This document shows, in pieces, positions 7,923-14,818 of a stretch of 15,119 nucleotides of DNA. The stretch is from CAYPEL01 sp964409635 (GTDB lineage: Bacteria; Pseudomonadota; Gammaproteobacteria; DSM-19610). The notes beneath the pieces are model-generated. The model was given only the letters and a program-made list of their open reading frames with translations, was not told the origin of the DNA and did no database searches. Numbering within the stretch: the stretch's first letter is position 1; each line of letters starts with the position of its first letter. Location of the stretch: contig CAYPEL010000057.1 of NCBI GenBank assembly GCA_964409635.1, positions 1 to 15,119 of the forward strand, read 5' to 3'. The translations under genes and the position numbers were made by a program.

Positions 7923-8327
7923 ATGTCTGATCAGTCGCTGAATAATGACGTGGCAAAGCTGATATTGCGCCTAACAGTAGCTTGCCTGATGTTGTTTCAT
8001 GGTGTATCCAAAATAATGGATCCCGGTGTGCTTGAATATTTCGGTGGCAAACTGGCCTCATTGGGCTTGCCCGAGGTAATTGCTTATGGCGTGTATGTCG
8101 GTGAGGTCGTTGCCCCCGTTATGATTATTCTGGGCGTTTTTTCCCGGATCGGTGGCTTGTTGATTGTTGTGAATATGCTGTTCGCTATTGTGCTGATGCA
8201 TTCGGCAGATCTATTTGCACTGACGGAGCACGGCGGCTGGCGTCTTGAGCTGCAGGGCTTTTACTTGGTTAGCGGGTTGGTCATTTTATTGTTAGGGAGT
8301 GGCAGATTTGCCCTTAAGCCGGATTGA
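7923..8327 (+). CDS. DoxX-family integral membrane protein
   Basis: This 134-residue protein has about four membrane helices and the DoxX/DoxD-like pattern. It opens with LILRLTVACLMLFHGVSKI, then YFGGKLASLGLPEVIAYGVYVGEVVAPVMIILG, a third helix with GGLLIVVNMLFAIVLMH, and a last helix at about 113-127. DoxX-like proteins are linked to redox or thiosulfate-related membrane functions in a few organisms, but most, like this one, have no assigned reaction. An AGGAGGAG ribosome binding site (7912-7919) four bases before the ATG is the strongest in the window, so the protein may be made at high level. It appears monocistronic: hemH begins 182 bases downstream with its own putative -10 box. Confidence 0.85.
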   Translation: MSDQSLNNDVAKLILRLTVACLMLFHGVSKIMDPGVLEYFGGKLASLGLPEVIAYGVYVGEVVAPVMIILGVFSRIGGLLIVVNMLFAIVLMHSADLFALTEHGGWRLELQGFYLVSGLVILLLGSGRFALKPD

Positions 8328-8392
8328 AATAGTTTTGTTTCATGGCTAACGAGACAACATAGCGTACTAACGCTGTAGTCATTACGGCGCTC

Positions 8393-8398
8393 TATAAT
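8393..8398 (+). promoter_or_regulatory. Putative -10 box of hemH
   Basis: A perfect TATAAT sits about 112 bases before the hemH start. No good -35 box is seen at 16-18 bases. A small stem (AGCGT 8361-8365 with ACGCT 8370-8374) lies just upstream. Confidence 0.4.
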
Positions 8399-8402
8399 CG
8401 TT

Positions 8403-8437
8403 TCCAGAATCTGGACGGGGAAGGGGACATTTTTCCG
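8403..8437 (+). promoter_or_regulatory. Two small stem-loops in the hemH leader
   Basis: TCCAG (8403-8407) pairs with CTGGA (8411-8415). Immediately after, CGGGGAA (8416-8422) can pair with TTTTCCG (8431-8437), using two G-U pairs. CCAGAA (8404-8409) can instead pair with TTCTGG (8451-8456), so alternative folds exist. No named riboswitch is recognised. Confidence 0.3.
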
Positions 8438-8509
8438 AAAAACAGCCACCTTCTGGCTAAGTTTGGTAAGCTTAATAACCTTGTTTAACCGGCACTCAGG
8501 GGTAGTGTA

Positions 8510-9559
8510 TTGGCTTTCCAAAGATCAGTTCAGTCTTCTAACAACGCGAATTCCAGAATCGGCCTAATGCTTGTTAATTTAGGCACGCCTGATGCGCCGA
8601 GCCCGTCTGCTGTGCGGCGGTATTTGGCTGAATTTCTATGGGATCCCCGTGTGGTGGAATCACCGCGTTGGTTCTGGTGGCTTGCACTGCACGGAGTCAT
8701 ATTGCGTATCCGTCCTGGCAAAGTGGCAAAAGCCTATCAAGCAGTGTGGACTGATGCCGGGTCGCCTCTGCTGGCCATTAGCCAGCAACAAGCTAACTGC
8801 ATGCAGTTAGCTATGAATAAGAGGAGTGATGTGCGGATAGAGGTCGCGCTTGCCATGCGCTACGGCAACCCGTCAATAGATGCTGGACTAAAATCCTTGC
8901 GTGAAAAGGGCGTGCAAAAATTATTAGTATTACCCATGTACCCACAATATTCGGCAACCACGACAGCTTCTGTTTATGACGCCGTATTCGACGTGATGAA
9001 GACCTGGCGTCAGGTTCCAGAGTTACGTTTGATCCGTGACTATCATGTTACTGCCGGCTACATAGCGGCACTTAAGCAGAGCGTTGAGCAATATTGGCAG
9101 ACCCACGGCCGTGCCGATCGTTTACTGATGTCGTTCCATGGTATACCTAAACGCTATTGCACTGCTGGCGACCCCTATCATCGTCAATGCCTGGCTACCG
9201 GCCATTTGTTGGCGGAGGTATTGGGTCTGACAGAGGCAGAATTTGCCATTACTTTTCAGTCGCGTTTCGGCCGTGAAGAATGGTTAAAACCCTATGCAGA
9301 TCACACCCTGAAAGAATGGGGTAGTGGTGGGACTAAATCTGTGCAGGTTGTTTGCCCCGGGTTTAGTGCTGATTGCCTGGAAACTTTGGAAGAGATTGCT
9401 GATCAAAACAAGGAGATTTTTCTCAATGCGGGGGGTGAAAGCTTTGCCTATATACCTGCTTTAAACGATTCTGATGCGCATATCGATGCGTTGGCGGATC
9501 TGGTATTGAAGCATATGCAGGGCTGGCTTGTGAAAGATTCCGGTCAGGAATCAAAATAA
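8510..9559 (+). CDS. hemH: Ferrochelatase (protoheme ferro-lyase)
   Basis: This 349-residue enzyme inserts Fe(II) into protoporphyrin IX, the last step of heme synthesis. It opens with RIGLMLVNLGTPDAPSPSAVRRYLAEFL, the family N terminus. The middle has LPMYPQYSATTTAS. The metal-site histidine is His210 in LLMSFHGIPKRY, and GDPYHRQC follows. FQSRFGREEWLKPY and VCPGFSADCLETLEEI complete the pattern; Glu291 corresponds to Glu264 of the Bacillus enzyme. The start appears to be TTG 8510, with AGGGG (8498-8502) seven bases before it. The first in-frame ATG (8567) would remove part of the first beta strand. The next gene starts 26 bases after the stop, so co-transcription is likely. Confidence 0.93.
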   Translation: MAFQRSVQSSNNANSRIGLMLVNLGTPDAPSPSAVRRYLAEFLWDPRVVESPRWFWWLALHGVILRIRPGKVAKAYQAVWTDAGSPLLAISQQQANCMQLAMNKRSDVRIEVALAMRYGNPSIDAGLKSLREKGVQKLLVLPMYPQYSATTTASVYDAVFDVMKTWRQVPELRLIRDYHVTAGYIAALKQSVEQYWQTHGRADRLLMSFHGIPKRYCTAGDPYHRQCLATGHLLAEVLGLTEAEFAITFQSRFGREEWLKPYADHTLKEWGSGGTKSVQVVCPGFSADCLETLEEIADQNKEIFLNAGGESFAYIPALNDSDAHIDALADLVLKHMQGWLVKDSGQESK

Positions 9560-9585
9560 GCCGGTTATGAAACGAGCCGGTAGCC

Positions 9586-10563
9586 ATGACTGTTTGCGGA
9601 CAAAACACGGAAAAATTACTTACTGCACACAGGCCGTGCATTGGTGTCAGTAGTTGCCTGGCTGGATATAAGGTCCGTTATGACGGGGATTCGAAACCGC
9701 ATGATTTTATAACCGGCACACTGCCGACAGTGTGCGAGCTAGTACCGGTTTGTCCAGAAGCTGGTATCGGTATGGGGGTGCCACGCCCAGCTATACATTT
9801 ACGCGGTACGCCTGGAGCACTTGCTGCAGTTGGCGTCGAAAATCCAGAGCTGGATGTAACCTGCGCTTTGCAGGAATACGCGCTTACCACTGCCCAGGGT
9901 TTAACTGCTATTGCTGGCTATATATTCAAGAGCCGGTCACCCAGTTGTGGTCTGGGCAGTGTGAAGATGACGCAGGATTCCGGTGCGGTGCTTGAGGGGG
10001 GTGATGGGCTCTATGCCCAGGGAATTGTCCAAGCACTGCCACTGGTGCCGGTTACCGAAGAAACCTGTCTGGATGATTTAGAATGCCGGGATAATTTTTT
10101 CGAACGCGTATTTATTTATCAGCGCTGGCTGGTGTTCTGTCAACAGCAAAACGCGGTAAAAGATCTACAGGCTTTGCACCGCTGCCATGAGTTCACCCTC
10201 AGGGCGCGTAGCGATGTGGCATGGGAGAGCCTGAATGATATAGTCCAGGCGTGCGAAAAGAATGCTGTAGCTGAAGTCTGGGAAAGCTATATAACCCGTT
10301 TAATGCAAGTGATTAAGGTGCCTGTCACTCTTTGCCAGCATGTTAAAATGCAACAGCAGGCGGCCGCTCATCTCGACAAGTTTTTGCCTGAAAATAGCTT
10401 GATAGACCTTTTTGCAGCAATCGATAATTATACTGCTGGTGAAGTCTCTAGATCTGTGCCTGTTTATGAAATCCGGCGGCTGCTCGCCCACTGTCCACAT
10501 GATAGGCTACAGGAACAGGTTTATCTTTATCCATCAGATCAGGAAATGGTGCTGAGATTTTAA
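9586..10563 (+). CDS. DUF523-DUF1722 fusion protein (TudS-like plus YbgA-like)
   Basis: The 325-residue product has two domains. Residues about 17-160 are DUF523: CIGVSSCLAGYKVRYDG, VCPEAGIGMGVPRPAIHL and SRSPSCGLGS are all present. Cys24, Cys56 and Cys121 match the three cysteines that hold a [4Fe-4S] cluster in the DUF523 enzyme TudS, a thiouracil desulfurase. Residues about 172-325 are DUF1722 (YbgA): the family's FHxxxKYLLMAHS motif appears only loosely as CHEFTLRARSD, but CQHVKMQQQAAAHLDKFL and QVYLYPSDQEMVLRF at the end fit well. A desulfurase or related sulfur reaction is inferred from the first domain; the second has no known function. The gene follows hemH by 26 bases and overlaps the putative DUF3024 frame by seven. 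Confidence 0.9.
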   Translation: MTVCGQNTEKLLTAHRPCIGVSSCLAGYKVRYDGDSKPHDFITGTLPTVCELVPVCPEAGIGMGVPRPAIHLRGTPGALAAVGVENPELDVTCALQEYALTTAQGLTAIAGYIFKSRSPSCGLGSVKMTQDSGAVLEGGDGLYAQGIVQALPLVPVTEETCLDDLECRDNFFERVFIYQRWLVFCQQQNAVKDLQALHRCHEFTLRARSDVAWESLNDIVQACEKNAVAEVWESYITRLMQVIKVPVTLCQHVKMQQQAAAHLDKFLPENSLIDLFAAIDNYTAGEVSRSVPVYEIRRLLAHCPHDRLQEQVYLYPSDQEMVLRF

Positions 10564-10883
10564 ACGCCGTCTATAACGAGCTTGAATTTAAGCGGGCACT
10601 TGGCGCCTTGGGCGACTATTGCGATAAGCAAAACCTGTTCCGGACAACACGGACTTTGGTGATTGAAGCCAGGCCACCCTGTTTATTACTTGCTGAATTT
10701 GACAGACAAAATAACCGGTCGAATCCACAGCTCAAATGCTGCCTGAAGGATGAGGGCTGGTTTGTTTATTATCCCGATAGACACGGTACCTGGAATAGCT
10801 ATCCCAACTTACCTCAGACGCGGCATTATCAACAGGTCATTGACGAATTGGAGCGTGCCCCTTTGCACGTACACTGGAGTTAA
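10557..10883 (+). CDS. DUF3024-domain protein with non-standard or misplaced start
   Basis: The C-terminal part, DEGWFVYYPDRHGTWNSY...VIDELERAPLHVHWS, follows the DUF3024 pattern (aromatic-rich centre, then an E/D-x-x-P...W-G-like end). The N-terminal part, NELEFKRALGALGDYCDKQ, resembles the usual DUF3024 opening. That part lies upstream of the first standard start codon, TTG 10608. The frame is open from 10506 with no ATG, GTG or TTG before 10608. I place the start at ATT 10557, which overlaps the stop of the preceding gene (ATTTTAA) and has AGGAAA at 10541-10546; this would give 108 residues. The alternatives are TTG 10608 (91 residues, no good ribosome binding site), recoding from the upstream gene, or a base-call error. 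The function of DUF3024 is unknown. Confidence 0.65.
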   Translation: MLNAVYNELEFKRALGALGDYCDKQNLFRTTRTLVIEARPPCLLLAEFDRQNNRSNPQLKCCLKDEGWFVYYPDRHGTWNSYPNLPQTRHYQQVIDELERAPLHVHWS

Positions 10884-10884
10884 T

Positions 10885-11277
10885 ATGCAAACGCTGCGTT
10901 TGTTGTTTGGTCTTTTAGTCTTGATGGCGGTACCCGTTCTCGTAGCTGATGAGGTCGAGAAGCTGGTTTTCATCGTAATAGACGACGGTGATGTGGTTGC
11001 GTCGAATACCCGGCTGGGAAGATTTGACAGGCTGGAATTACGCGCTAAGGAAAAGGTGTTGGAATACAAGGTGGCGAATGCAGTTGCTGTGGTGGCAACC
11101 AATCAACGTTATGTTGCCTATGGCGTATTTACAGGCAGCTGGTTTTCGAAGCGCCGGGAGGCGGGTGAGAAACTTTTGTCGATTGAGGCGGCCGATTATT
11201 CAGCGCTTGTTGTGACCACTGACAGGTTTCTGAACTTCTATGGTAAAACTGGTGCCTGGCAGGAAACCAATCGTTAG
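10885..11277 (+). CDS. Small secreted protein of unknown function with an internal repeat
   Basis: I do not recognise this 130-residue protein. It has a signal peptide (MQTLRLLFGLLVLMAVPVLVA) and a mature part of alternating hydrophobic and polar residues that suggests beta strands. Residues 68-86 and 107-125 align without gaps and share A, V, T, R, T, G and W at equal positions (for example RYVAYGVFTGSW against RFLNFYGKTGAW). Each unit looks like one beta hairpin or propeller-blade fragment. The start is ATG 10885, with GGAG at 10876-10879 and five bases between; a longer frame opening at 10750 would remove the signal peptide from the N terminus. It follows the DUF3024 stop by one base, so it is probably the last gene of the hemH-side transcript. 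The stop is followed at once by the inverted repeat at 11278. Confidence 0.75.
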   Translation: MQTLRLLFGLLVLMAVPVLVADEVEKLVFIVIDDGDVVASNTRLGRFDRLELRAKEKVLEYKVANAVAVVATNQRYVAYGVFTGSWFSKRREAGEKLLSIEAADYSALVVTTDRFLNFYGKTGAWQETNR

Positions 11278-11316
11278 ACCTAGAAAAATCAGTTGAACCT
11301 ACTGATTTTTCTAGGT
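11278..11316. terminator. Perfect 16-base inverted repeat between convergent stops, likely bidirectional terminator
   Basis: ACCTAGAAAAATCAGT (11278-11293) and its exact inverse (11301-11316) flank a seven-base loop, TGAACCT. The repeat starts at the base after the stop of the secreted-protein gene and ends at the base before the mltD stop on the other strand. AAAAA on the left arm and TTTTT on the right flank a short TCAGT/ACTGA stem, the usual layout of a terminator that works in both directions, although that inner stem is weak. Confidence 0.6.
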
Positions 11317-11323
11317 TCAACTG
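11290..11323. repeat. Second inverted repeat interleaved with the terminator
   Basis: CAGTTGAACCTA (11290-11301) and TAGGTTCAACTG (11312-11323) are perfect 12-base inverse copies around a ten-base spacer. Their arms overlap those of the 16-base repeat, so the two hairpins exclude each other or form a pseudoknot-like pair. The right arm runs into the last codons of mltD. The two strands are circular permutations of the phrase CAGTTGAACCTAGAAAAATC, as expected for a dispersed intergenic repeat. Confidence 0.6.
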
Positions 11324-12654
11324 GAAAGGGGTAGGGTGTCGCCTTCCAGGTAGAGTTTCAGGCGTTGCCCGGGACGCAGGTAGCGTCCACGCGGCAGGTC
11401 ATTCCAGCGCCTCAGTTCAGTGATCGATACCTTGTAGTGGCGGGCTAGATCCCATAGCGTATCGCCATTTTTCACGATATGTTCGACGCTGTCATCGTCG
11501 AGAGATGTGATCTCGATAGGCTGTGTTGGTATGGGTGCATCATAGGCCGGTATCGTCAGTGTTTTGTTAACGCGAATCAGGTTATTGCTTAGTTTGTTTG
11601 CCTGGCGAATTGCACGTATAGAGGTGTTGTAGTGCAGTGCAAGGTGCCCCAGTGTTTCGCCTTCACTTACCTTGTGGTCAACCCAGTAGAGTGTGGCGTC
11701 GTCAAGTGTATTTTCTAATGCCATCACCAGCTTGTCACTTTGCTCGTAAGGCAGCAGCAGCCGGTGGGGGCCGGATGGCGGAGTTGACGGTTTTTTGAAG
11801 CCAGCGTTCAACTGGTGTAACTCATCCAGCGGAATGCCGGATAATTGTGCAGCTCTTGCAAGATTTATGCGGCCGTTTGTATTGACGATATCGAAATAGG
11901 GCCGGTTCGGTATTTCAGGCAGGGTTATATCGTGCGCTTCAATGTTTGCAACCAGTCTGCAAAGTGCTAACAGGTTGGGTACATAGTCACGTGTTTCCCG
12001 GGGAAGTTTTAGGTGCCAGAAATCGGTAGGCTGGTTATTTTTTTTATTGTTTCTAATCGCTCTGCTGACAGTACCTTCGCCCGAATTATAAGCGGCGAGG
12101 GCCAACAGCCAGTCGCCATTAAAACGGCGATGCAATATTTCCAGATAGTCAAGCGCCGCACGGGTGGAATCGATTACGTCCCGGCGTCCGTCGTACCAGC
12201 TGTCATGCCTGAGATGAAAACGTTTCGCTGTGGTTGGAATTATTTGCCAGAGTCCAGCCGCTTTGCCGGGTGAATCAGCATAGGGATCAAAAGCGCTTTC
12301 AACGACCGGTAGCAAGGCTATTTCACCGGGCATGCCTCGGCTTAACAATTCATAACGAATATACCAGAGATAGGGTTTTGCGCGGGTCAGAACGCGGTCG
12401 AGGTAGCCGGGGTGCCGCTGATACCATTTCCGATGCATGCGCACCCGGTAGTTATCGGGTGGTTCCGGTAGTTGAAACTCGTTACGTAGTTCGTACCAGA
12501 AATTGTCATTGGCAGGTTGTGCAGCTGTCTTTTCGTGGCCATTGGTCATTGCCATGCTCCAGCCGGATAGTGCTAGAAGCATTAAAAAGCTGCCTGTTTT
12601 AACGAGTATGTTATCTGTTGTTTGCATTTTATTATTAACGGTCGTTGTTCGCAT
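11317..12654 (-). CDS. mltD: Membrane-bound lytic murein transglycosylase D
   Basis: This 445-residue enzyme cleaves the glycan strands of peptidoglycan, leaving 1,6-anhydro-muramyl ends; E. coli MltD is of similar length. A hydrophobic export segment lies at about residues 19-36, with no lipobox cysteine visible, so membrane attachment by lipid is doubtful. The GH23/SLT domain spans about 100-230. It includes the catalytic Glu119 in LLPVVESAFDPYA, then AGLWQIIPTTAKRF and LALAAYNSGEGTV. Two LysM peptidoglycan-binding modules follow at about 325-369 (HKVSEGETLGHLALHYN) and 391-435 (EHIVKNGDTLWDLARHYK). ATG 12654 is preferred because a GGAG lies ten bases upstream; an internal ATG at 12627 lacks one. 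It is divergent from the methyltransferase gene. Confidence 0.93.
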   Translation of the reverse strand: MRTTTVNNKMQTTDNILVKTGSFLMLLALSGWSMAMTNGHEKTAAQPANDNFWYELRNEFQLPEPPDNYRVRMHRKWYQRHPGYLDRVLTRAKPYLWYIRYELLSRGMPGEIALLPVVESAFDPYADSPGKAAGLWQIIPTTAKRFHLRHDSWYDGRRDVIDSTRAALDYLEILHRRFNGDWLLALAAYNSGEGTVSRAIRNNKKNNQPTDFWHLKLPRETRDYVPNLLALCRLVANIEAHDITLPEIPNRPYFDIVNTNGRINLARAAQLSGIPLDELHQLNAGFKKPSTPPSGPHRLLLPYEQSDKLVMALENTLDDATLYWVDHKVSEGETLGHLALHYNTSIRAIRQANKLSNNLIRVNKTLTIPAYDAPIPTQPIEITSLDDDSVEHIVKNGDTLWDLARHYKVSITELRRWNDLPRGRYLRPGQRLKLYLEGDTLPLSS

Positions 12655-12793
12655 GACGGCTACACTCCACTAGTATTTAGGTAACTGTGAATTCCGTCAC
12701 ATTTTATTATCTCGCCAGCGCCTGGCAATATGTATTGTATTGATTATGCCATGCTTTATTTGTTGATGCCCGAACCCTGTGCGAGAGGTTTTT

Positions 12794-12815
12794 TTGACAG
12801 GGCAACTATTTGCCC
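12794..12815 (+). promoter_or_regulatory. -35-like box abutting a palindrome upstream of the methyltransferase gene
   Basis: A perfect TTGACA (12794-12799) is followed directly by GGGCAA-CTAT-TTGCCC (12800-12815), a six-pair inverted repeat. No good -10 is found 16-18 bases downstream (CATAGC at 12815-12820 is poor). A TATGAT at 12835-12840 lies only 12 bases before the ATG. The palindrome might be an operator. The rest of the 197-base divergent gap (12655-12851) shows nothing else. Confidence 0.35.
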
Positions 12816-12851
12816 ATAGCCCAAACAGTTAGGCTATGATCTACAACCATT

Positions 12852-13631
12852 ATGTCACGTACACGTTGTGAAAAAACCCGCCTGGATCAGTTGATGGCCA
12901 TGCGCCGCTGGTGTGGGCAACCCTTGGGCAGTGCCCTATGCGAGGTTGAGCAGGATATTCTGACGCCAGTTTTAGCGCAGGTATTCGGCTACCACCTGGT
13001 GGCGATTGATCCGCTTTGCCGGTTGGATGCCTTACAGGAAAGCCGTATACCGCACAAAATTATCCAGACGTGCACCAGCGCTGGCCTGGCTGAAAAACCT
13101 TCTTTGCTGGCCTGTAATGAATCACTGCCCTGGCAGACGGATAGTATTGACGCCTTCGTGTTACCCCACGCGTTGGAATTGTCGACAGATCCTCACCAAC
13201 TGTTGCGTGAACTGGATCGCTGCCTGGTCGCCGAGGGGAATTTAATTATGCTGGGATTCAATCCTTATGGTTTATGGGGAATGCGCCGGTTTTTACAGCA
13301 GCACGGTAAGGCGCCCTGGGGTTTGCGGTTCATCAGTCTACATCGTTTAAGAGACTGGTTATCACTGTTAGGCTATGCCATCGTAAACACACAATACTAC
13401 CACCCCAAATTACCTTGGCAAACTACCGCAACATCCAGCACACGCAGTGTATTGACGAGCCTGCATCGTCCCGCGTGGCCTTTTCTGGCTGGTTGCTATT
13501 TACTGGTGGCACGCAAGCGCGTAACGACACTGACCCCCATCAAACCGCGCTGGCGTCCGCAGCGTTCTCTGCTTCCTGGCAGAGCGGTTGAACCATCACA
13601 ACGGGGTATGACCAGGTCTGAGTATGAGTGA
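12852..13631 (+). CDS. yafS: YafS-type class I SAM-dependent methyltransferase
   Basis: This 259-residue protein resembles the methyltransferase encoded beside rnhA in E. coli (YafS) and in other gammaproteobacteria. The Rossmann core spans about residues 40-150. The post-I acidic region has IDAFVLPHALELSTDPHQLLRELDRCLVAEG, and NLIMLGFNPYGLWGMRR follows. The glycine-rich SAM motif I is not canonical: the corresponding region reads GYHLVAIDPLCR, a degeneracy also seen in this subgroup. The last 45 residues are basic and proline-rich. The substrate is unknown. No clear ribosome binding site precedes ATG 12852; an internal ATG at 12894 is an alternative. Its stop overlaps the rnhA start by eight bases, so the two are translationally coupled. 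Confidence 0.82.
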   Translation: MSRTRCEKTRLDQLMAMRRWCGQPLGSALCEVEQDILTPVLAQVFGYHLVAIDPLCRLDALQESRIPHKIIQTCTSAGLAEKPSLLACNESLPWQTDSIDAFVLPHALELSTDPHQLLRELDRCLVAEGNLIMLGFNPYGLWGMRRFLQQHGKAPWGLRFISLHRLRDWLSLLGYAIVNTQYYHPKLPWQTTATSSTRSVLTSLHRPAWPFLAGCYLLVARKRVTTLTPIKPRWRPQRSLLPGRAVEPSQRGMTRSEYE

Positions 13632-14073
13632 AAAAGTTGAAGTATTTACCGATGGTGCATGCCGCGGAAATCCGGGGCCGGGTGGTTGGGGCGCTTTATT
13701 AAGATACGGCAAGCACGAGAAAGAATTGTTTGGTGGTGAGGCAGAGACTACCAATAACCGGATGGAGATGATGGCGGCTATTCAGGCGCTGGAAACGCTG
13801 AAAGAAAAGCGCTGCGTTAAGGTGACCACTGACTCGGTATACGTAAAAAACGGCATCACCGAATGGCTGCCTAACTGGAAAAAACGCGGCTGGAAAACGG
13901 CAGCAAAAAAACCCGTCAAGAATGCAGACTTGTGGAAGCGCCTTGATAAGGCCGTGCAACGGCACCATGAAGTTAGCTGGCACTGGGTTAAGGGGCATAG
14001 TGGTCATCTGGAGAATGACAGGGCGGATGCGTTGGCTAATCGTGGAATAGATGAATTAGACGGTGGGGATTGA
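13624..14073 (+). CDS. rnhA: Ribonuclease HI
   Basis: The 149-residue enzyme degrades the RNA strand of RNA-DNA hybrids (R-loops, primers). All catalytic residues are present: Asp10 in VFTDGACRGNPGPGGWG, Glu48 in NNRMEMMAAI, Asp70 in VTTDSVYV, His125 in WVKGHSGH and Asp135 in DRADALAN. These match E. coli Asp10, Glu48, Asp70, His124 and Asp134. The basic handle region WKKRGWKTAAKKPVKNADLW is intact. The start lies inside the methyltransferase gene, and dnaQ begins three bases after the stop. In E. coli rnhA and dnaQ diverge; here they run in the same direction. Confidence 0.97.
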   Translation: MSEKVEVFTDGACRGNPGPGGWGALLRYGKHEKELFGGEAETTNNRMEMMAAIQALETLKEKRCVKVTTDSVYVKNGITEWLPNWKKRGWKTAAKKPVKNADLWKRLDKAVQRHHEVSWHWVKGHSGHLENDRADALANRGIDELDGGD

Positions 14074-14076
14074 GAG

Positions 14077-14802
14077 ATGAGACAAATTGTTCTAGATACA
14101 GAAACAACCGGACTTGATCCCTCTGACGGCCACCGGATTATCGAGATCGGTTGTGTAGAACTCATTGACAGAAAGCTGACCGGAAACAATTATCACCAGT
14201 ATATACAGCCGCAACGTGAGATTGATGCCGGTGCGTTTGAAGTGCACGGTATCAGCAATGAATTTCTCACGGATAAGCCGGTGTTCCACGATCTGGCGCA
14301 GGAATTTTTAGCTTATATCCGTGGCGCAGAACTCATCATTCACAATGCGCCCTTTGACGTAGGATTTATGAATCATGAGTTAAAACTCGATAATGCGAGC
14401 CAATGTATTGAAGACCTGTGTTCTGTGCAAGACACACTGGCCATGGCCCGGCGCCTGCACCCAGGGCAGAAAAATAACCTGGATGCCTTATGCAAGCGCT
14501 ATGAAATAGATAATTCCCGCCGTGATTTACACGGTGCGTTACTGGATGCAGAGATCCTGGCCGATGTATACCTGGCCATGACAGGTGGGCAAGTTGCCTT
14601 ATTGCTGGGTGGTCTGGCCGATACAGCGAATCCGCAAGCGCATGAAGAGCCGATACGGCGTTTAAGCGGCAAGCGGCCAACACTCATCGTTACCAGAGCA
14701 AATGCACAAGAGAATGATGCCCACAGAGAACGGCTGGACGCCATTGGTAAATTGTCTGGAGGCGCTGTGGTGTGGGATCAATCTGAGCACGCAAAATCTT
14801 AA
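14077..14802 (+). CDS. dnaQ: DNA polymerase III epsilon subunit (3'-5' proofreading exonuclease)
   Basis: The 241-residue protein is close to E. coli DnaQ (243). The DEDDh exonuclease domain covers about residues 1-170: Asp7 and Glu9 in IVLDTETTGLDP (Exo I), Asp94 in IIHNAPFDVGFMNHEL (Exo II), and His152 and Asp157 in LHGALLDAEILADVYL (Exo III). The C-terminal segment after residue 180, expected to bind the alpha subunit, is present. It proofreads the replicative polymerase. Only three bases separate it from rnhA, so the two are co-transcribed and probably coupled. Confidence 0.96.
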   Translation: MRQIVLDTETTGLDPSDGHRIIEIGCVELIDRKLTGNNYHQYIQPQREIDAGAFEVHGISNEFLTDKPVFHDLAQEFLAYIRGAELIIHNAPFDVGFMNHELKLDNASQCIEDLCSVQDTLAMARRLHPGQKNNLDALCKRYEIDNSRRDLHGALLDAEILADVYLAMTGGQVALLLGGLADTANPQAHEEPIRRLSGKRPTLIVTRANAQENDAHRERLDAIGKLSGGAVVWDQSEHAKS

Positions 14803-14818
14803 CCGGTGTGAACAAAGT

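Noticed and set aside
10559..10565. TTTAAAC, a classic -1 frameshift heptamer, at the DUF1722/DUF3024 junction.
   Set aside because: Its phase is wrong: the codons TTA AAC are in the DUF3024 frame, and a -1 slip would leave that frame rather than enter it from the DUF1722 gene.
10750..11277. Longer version of the secreted-protein gene starting at 10750.
   Set aside because: It overlaps the DUF3024 gene and buries a clear signal peptide; ATG 10885 has its own ribosome binding site.
11278..11323. CRISPR or insertion-sequence end.
   Set aside because: There is only one copy in the window, no spaced direct repeats, no target duplication seen and no transposase or cas gene nearby.
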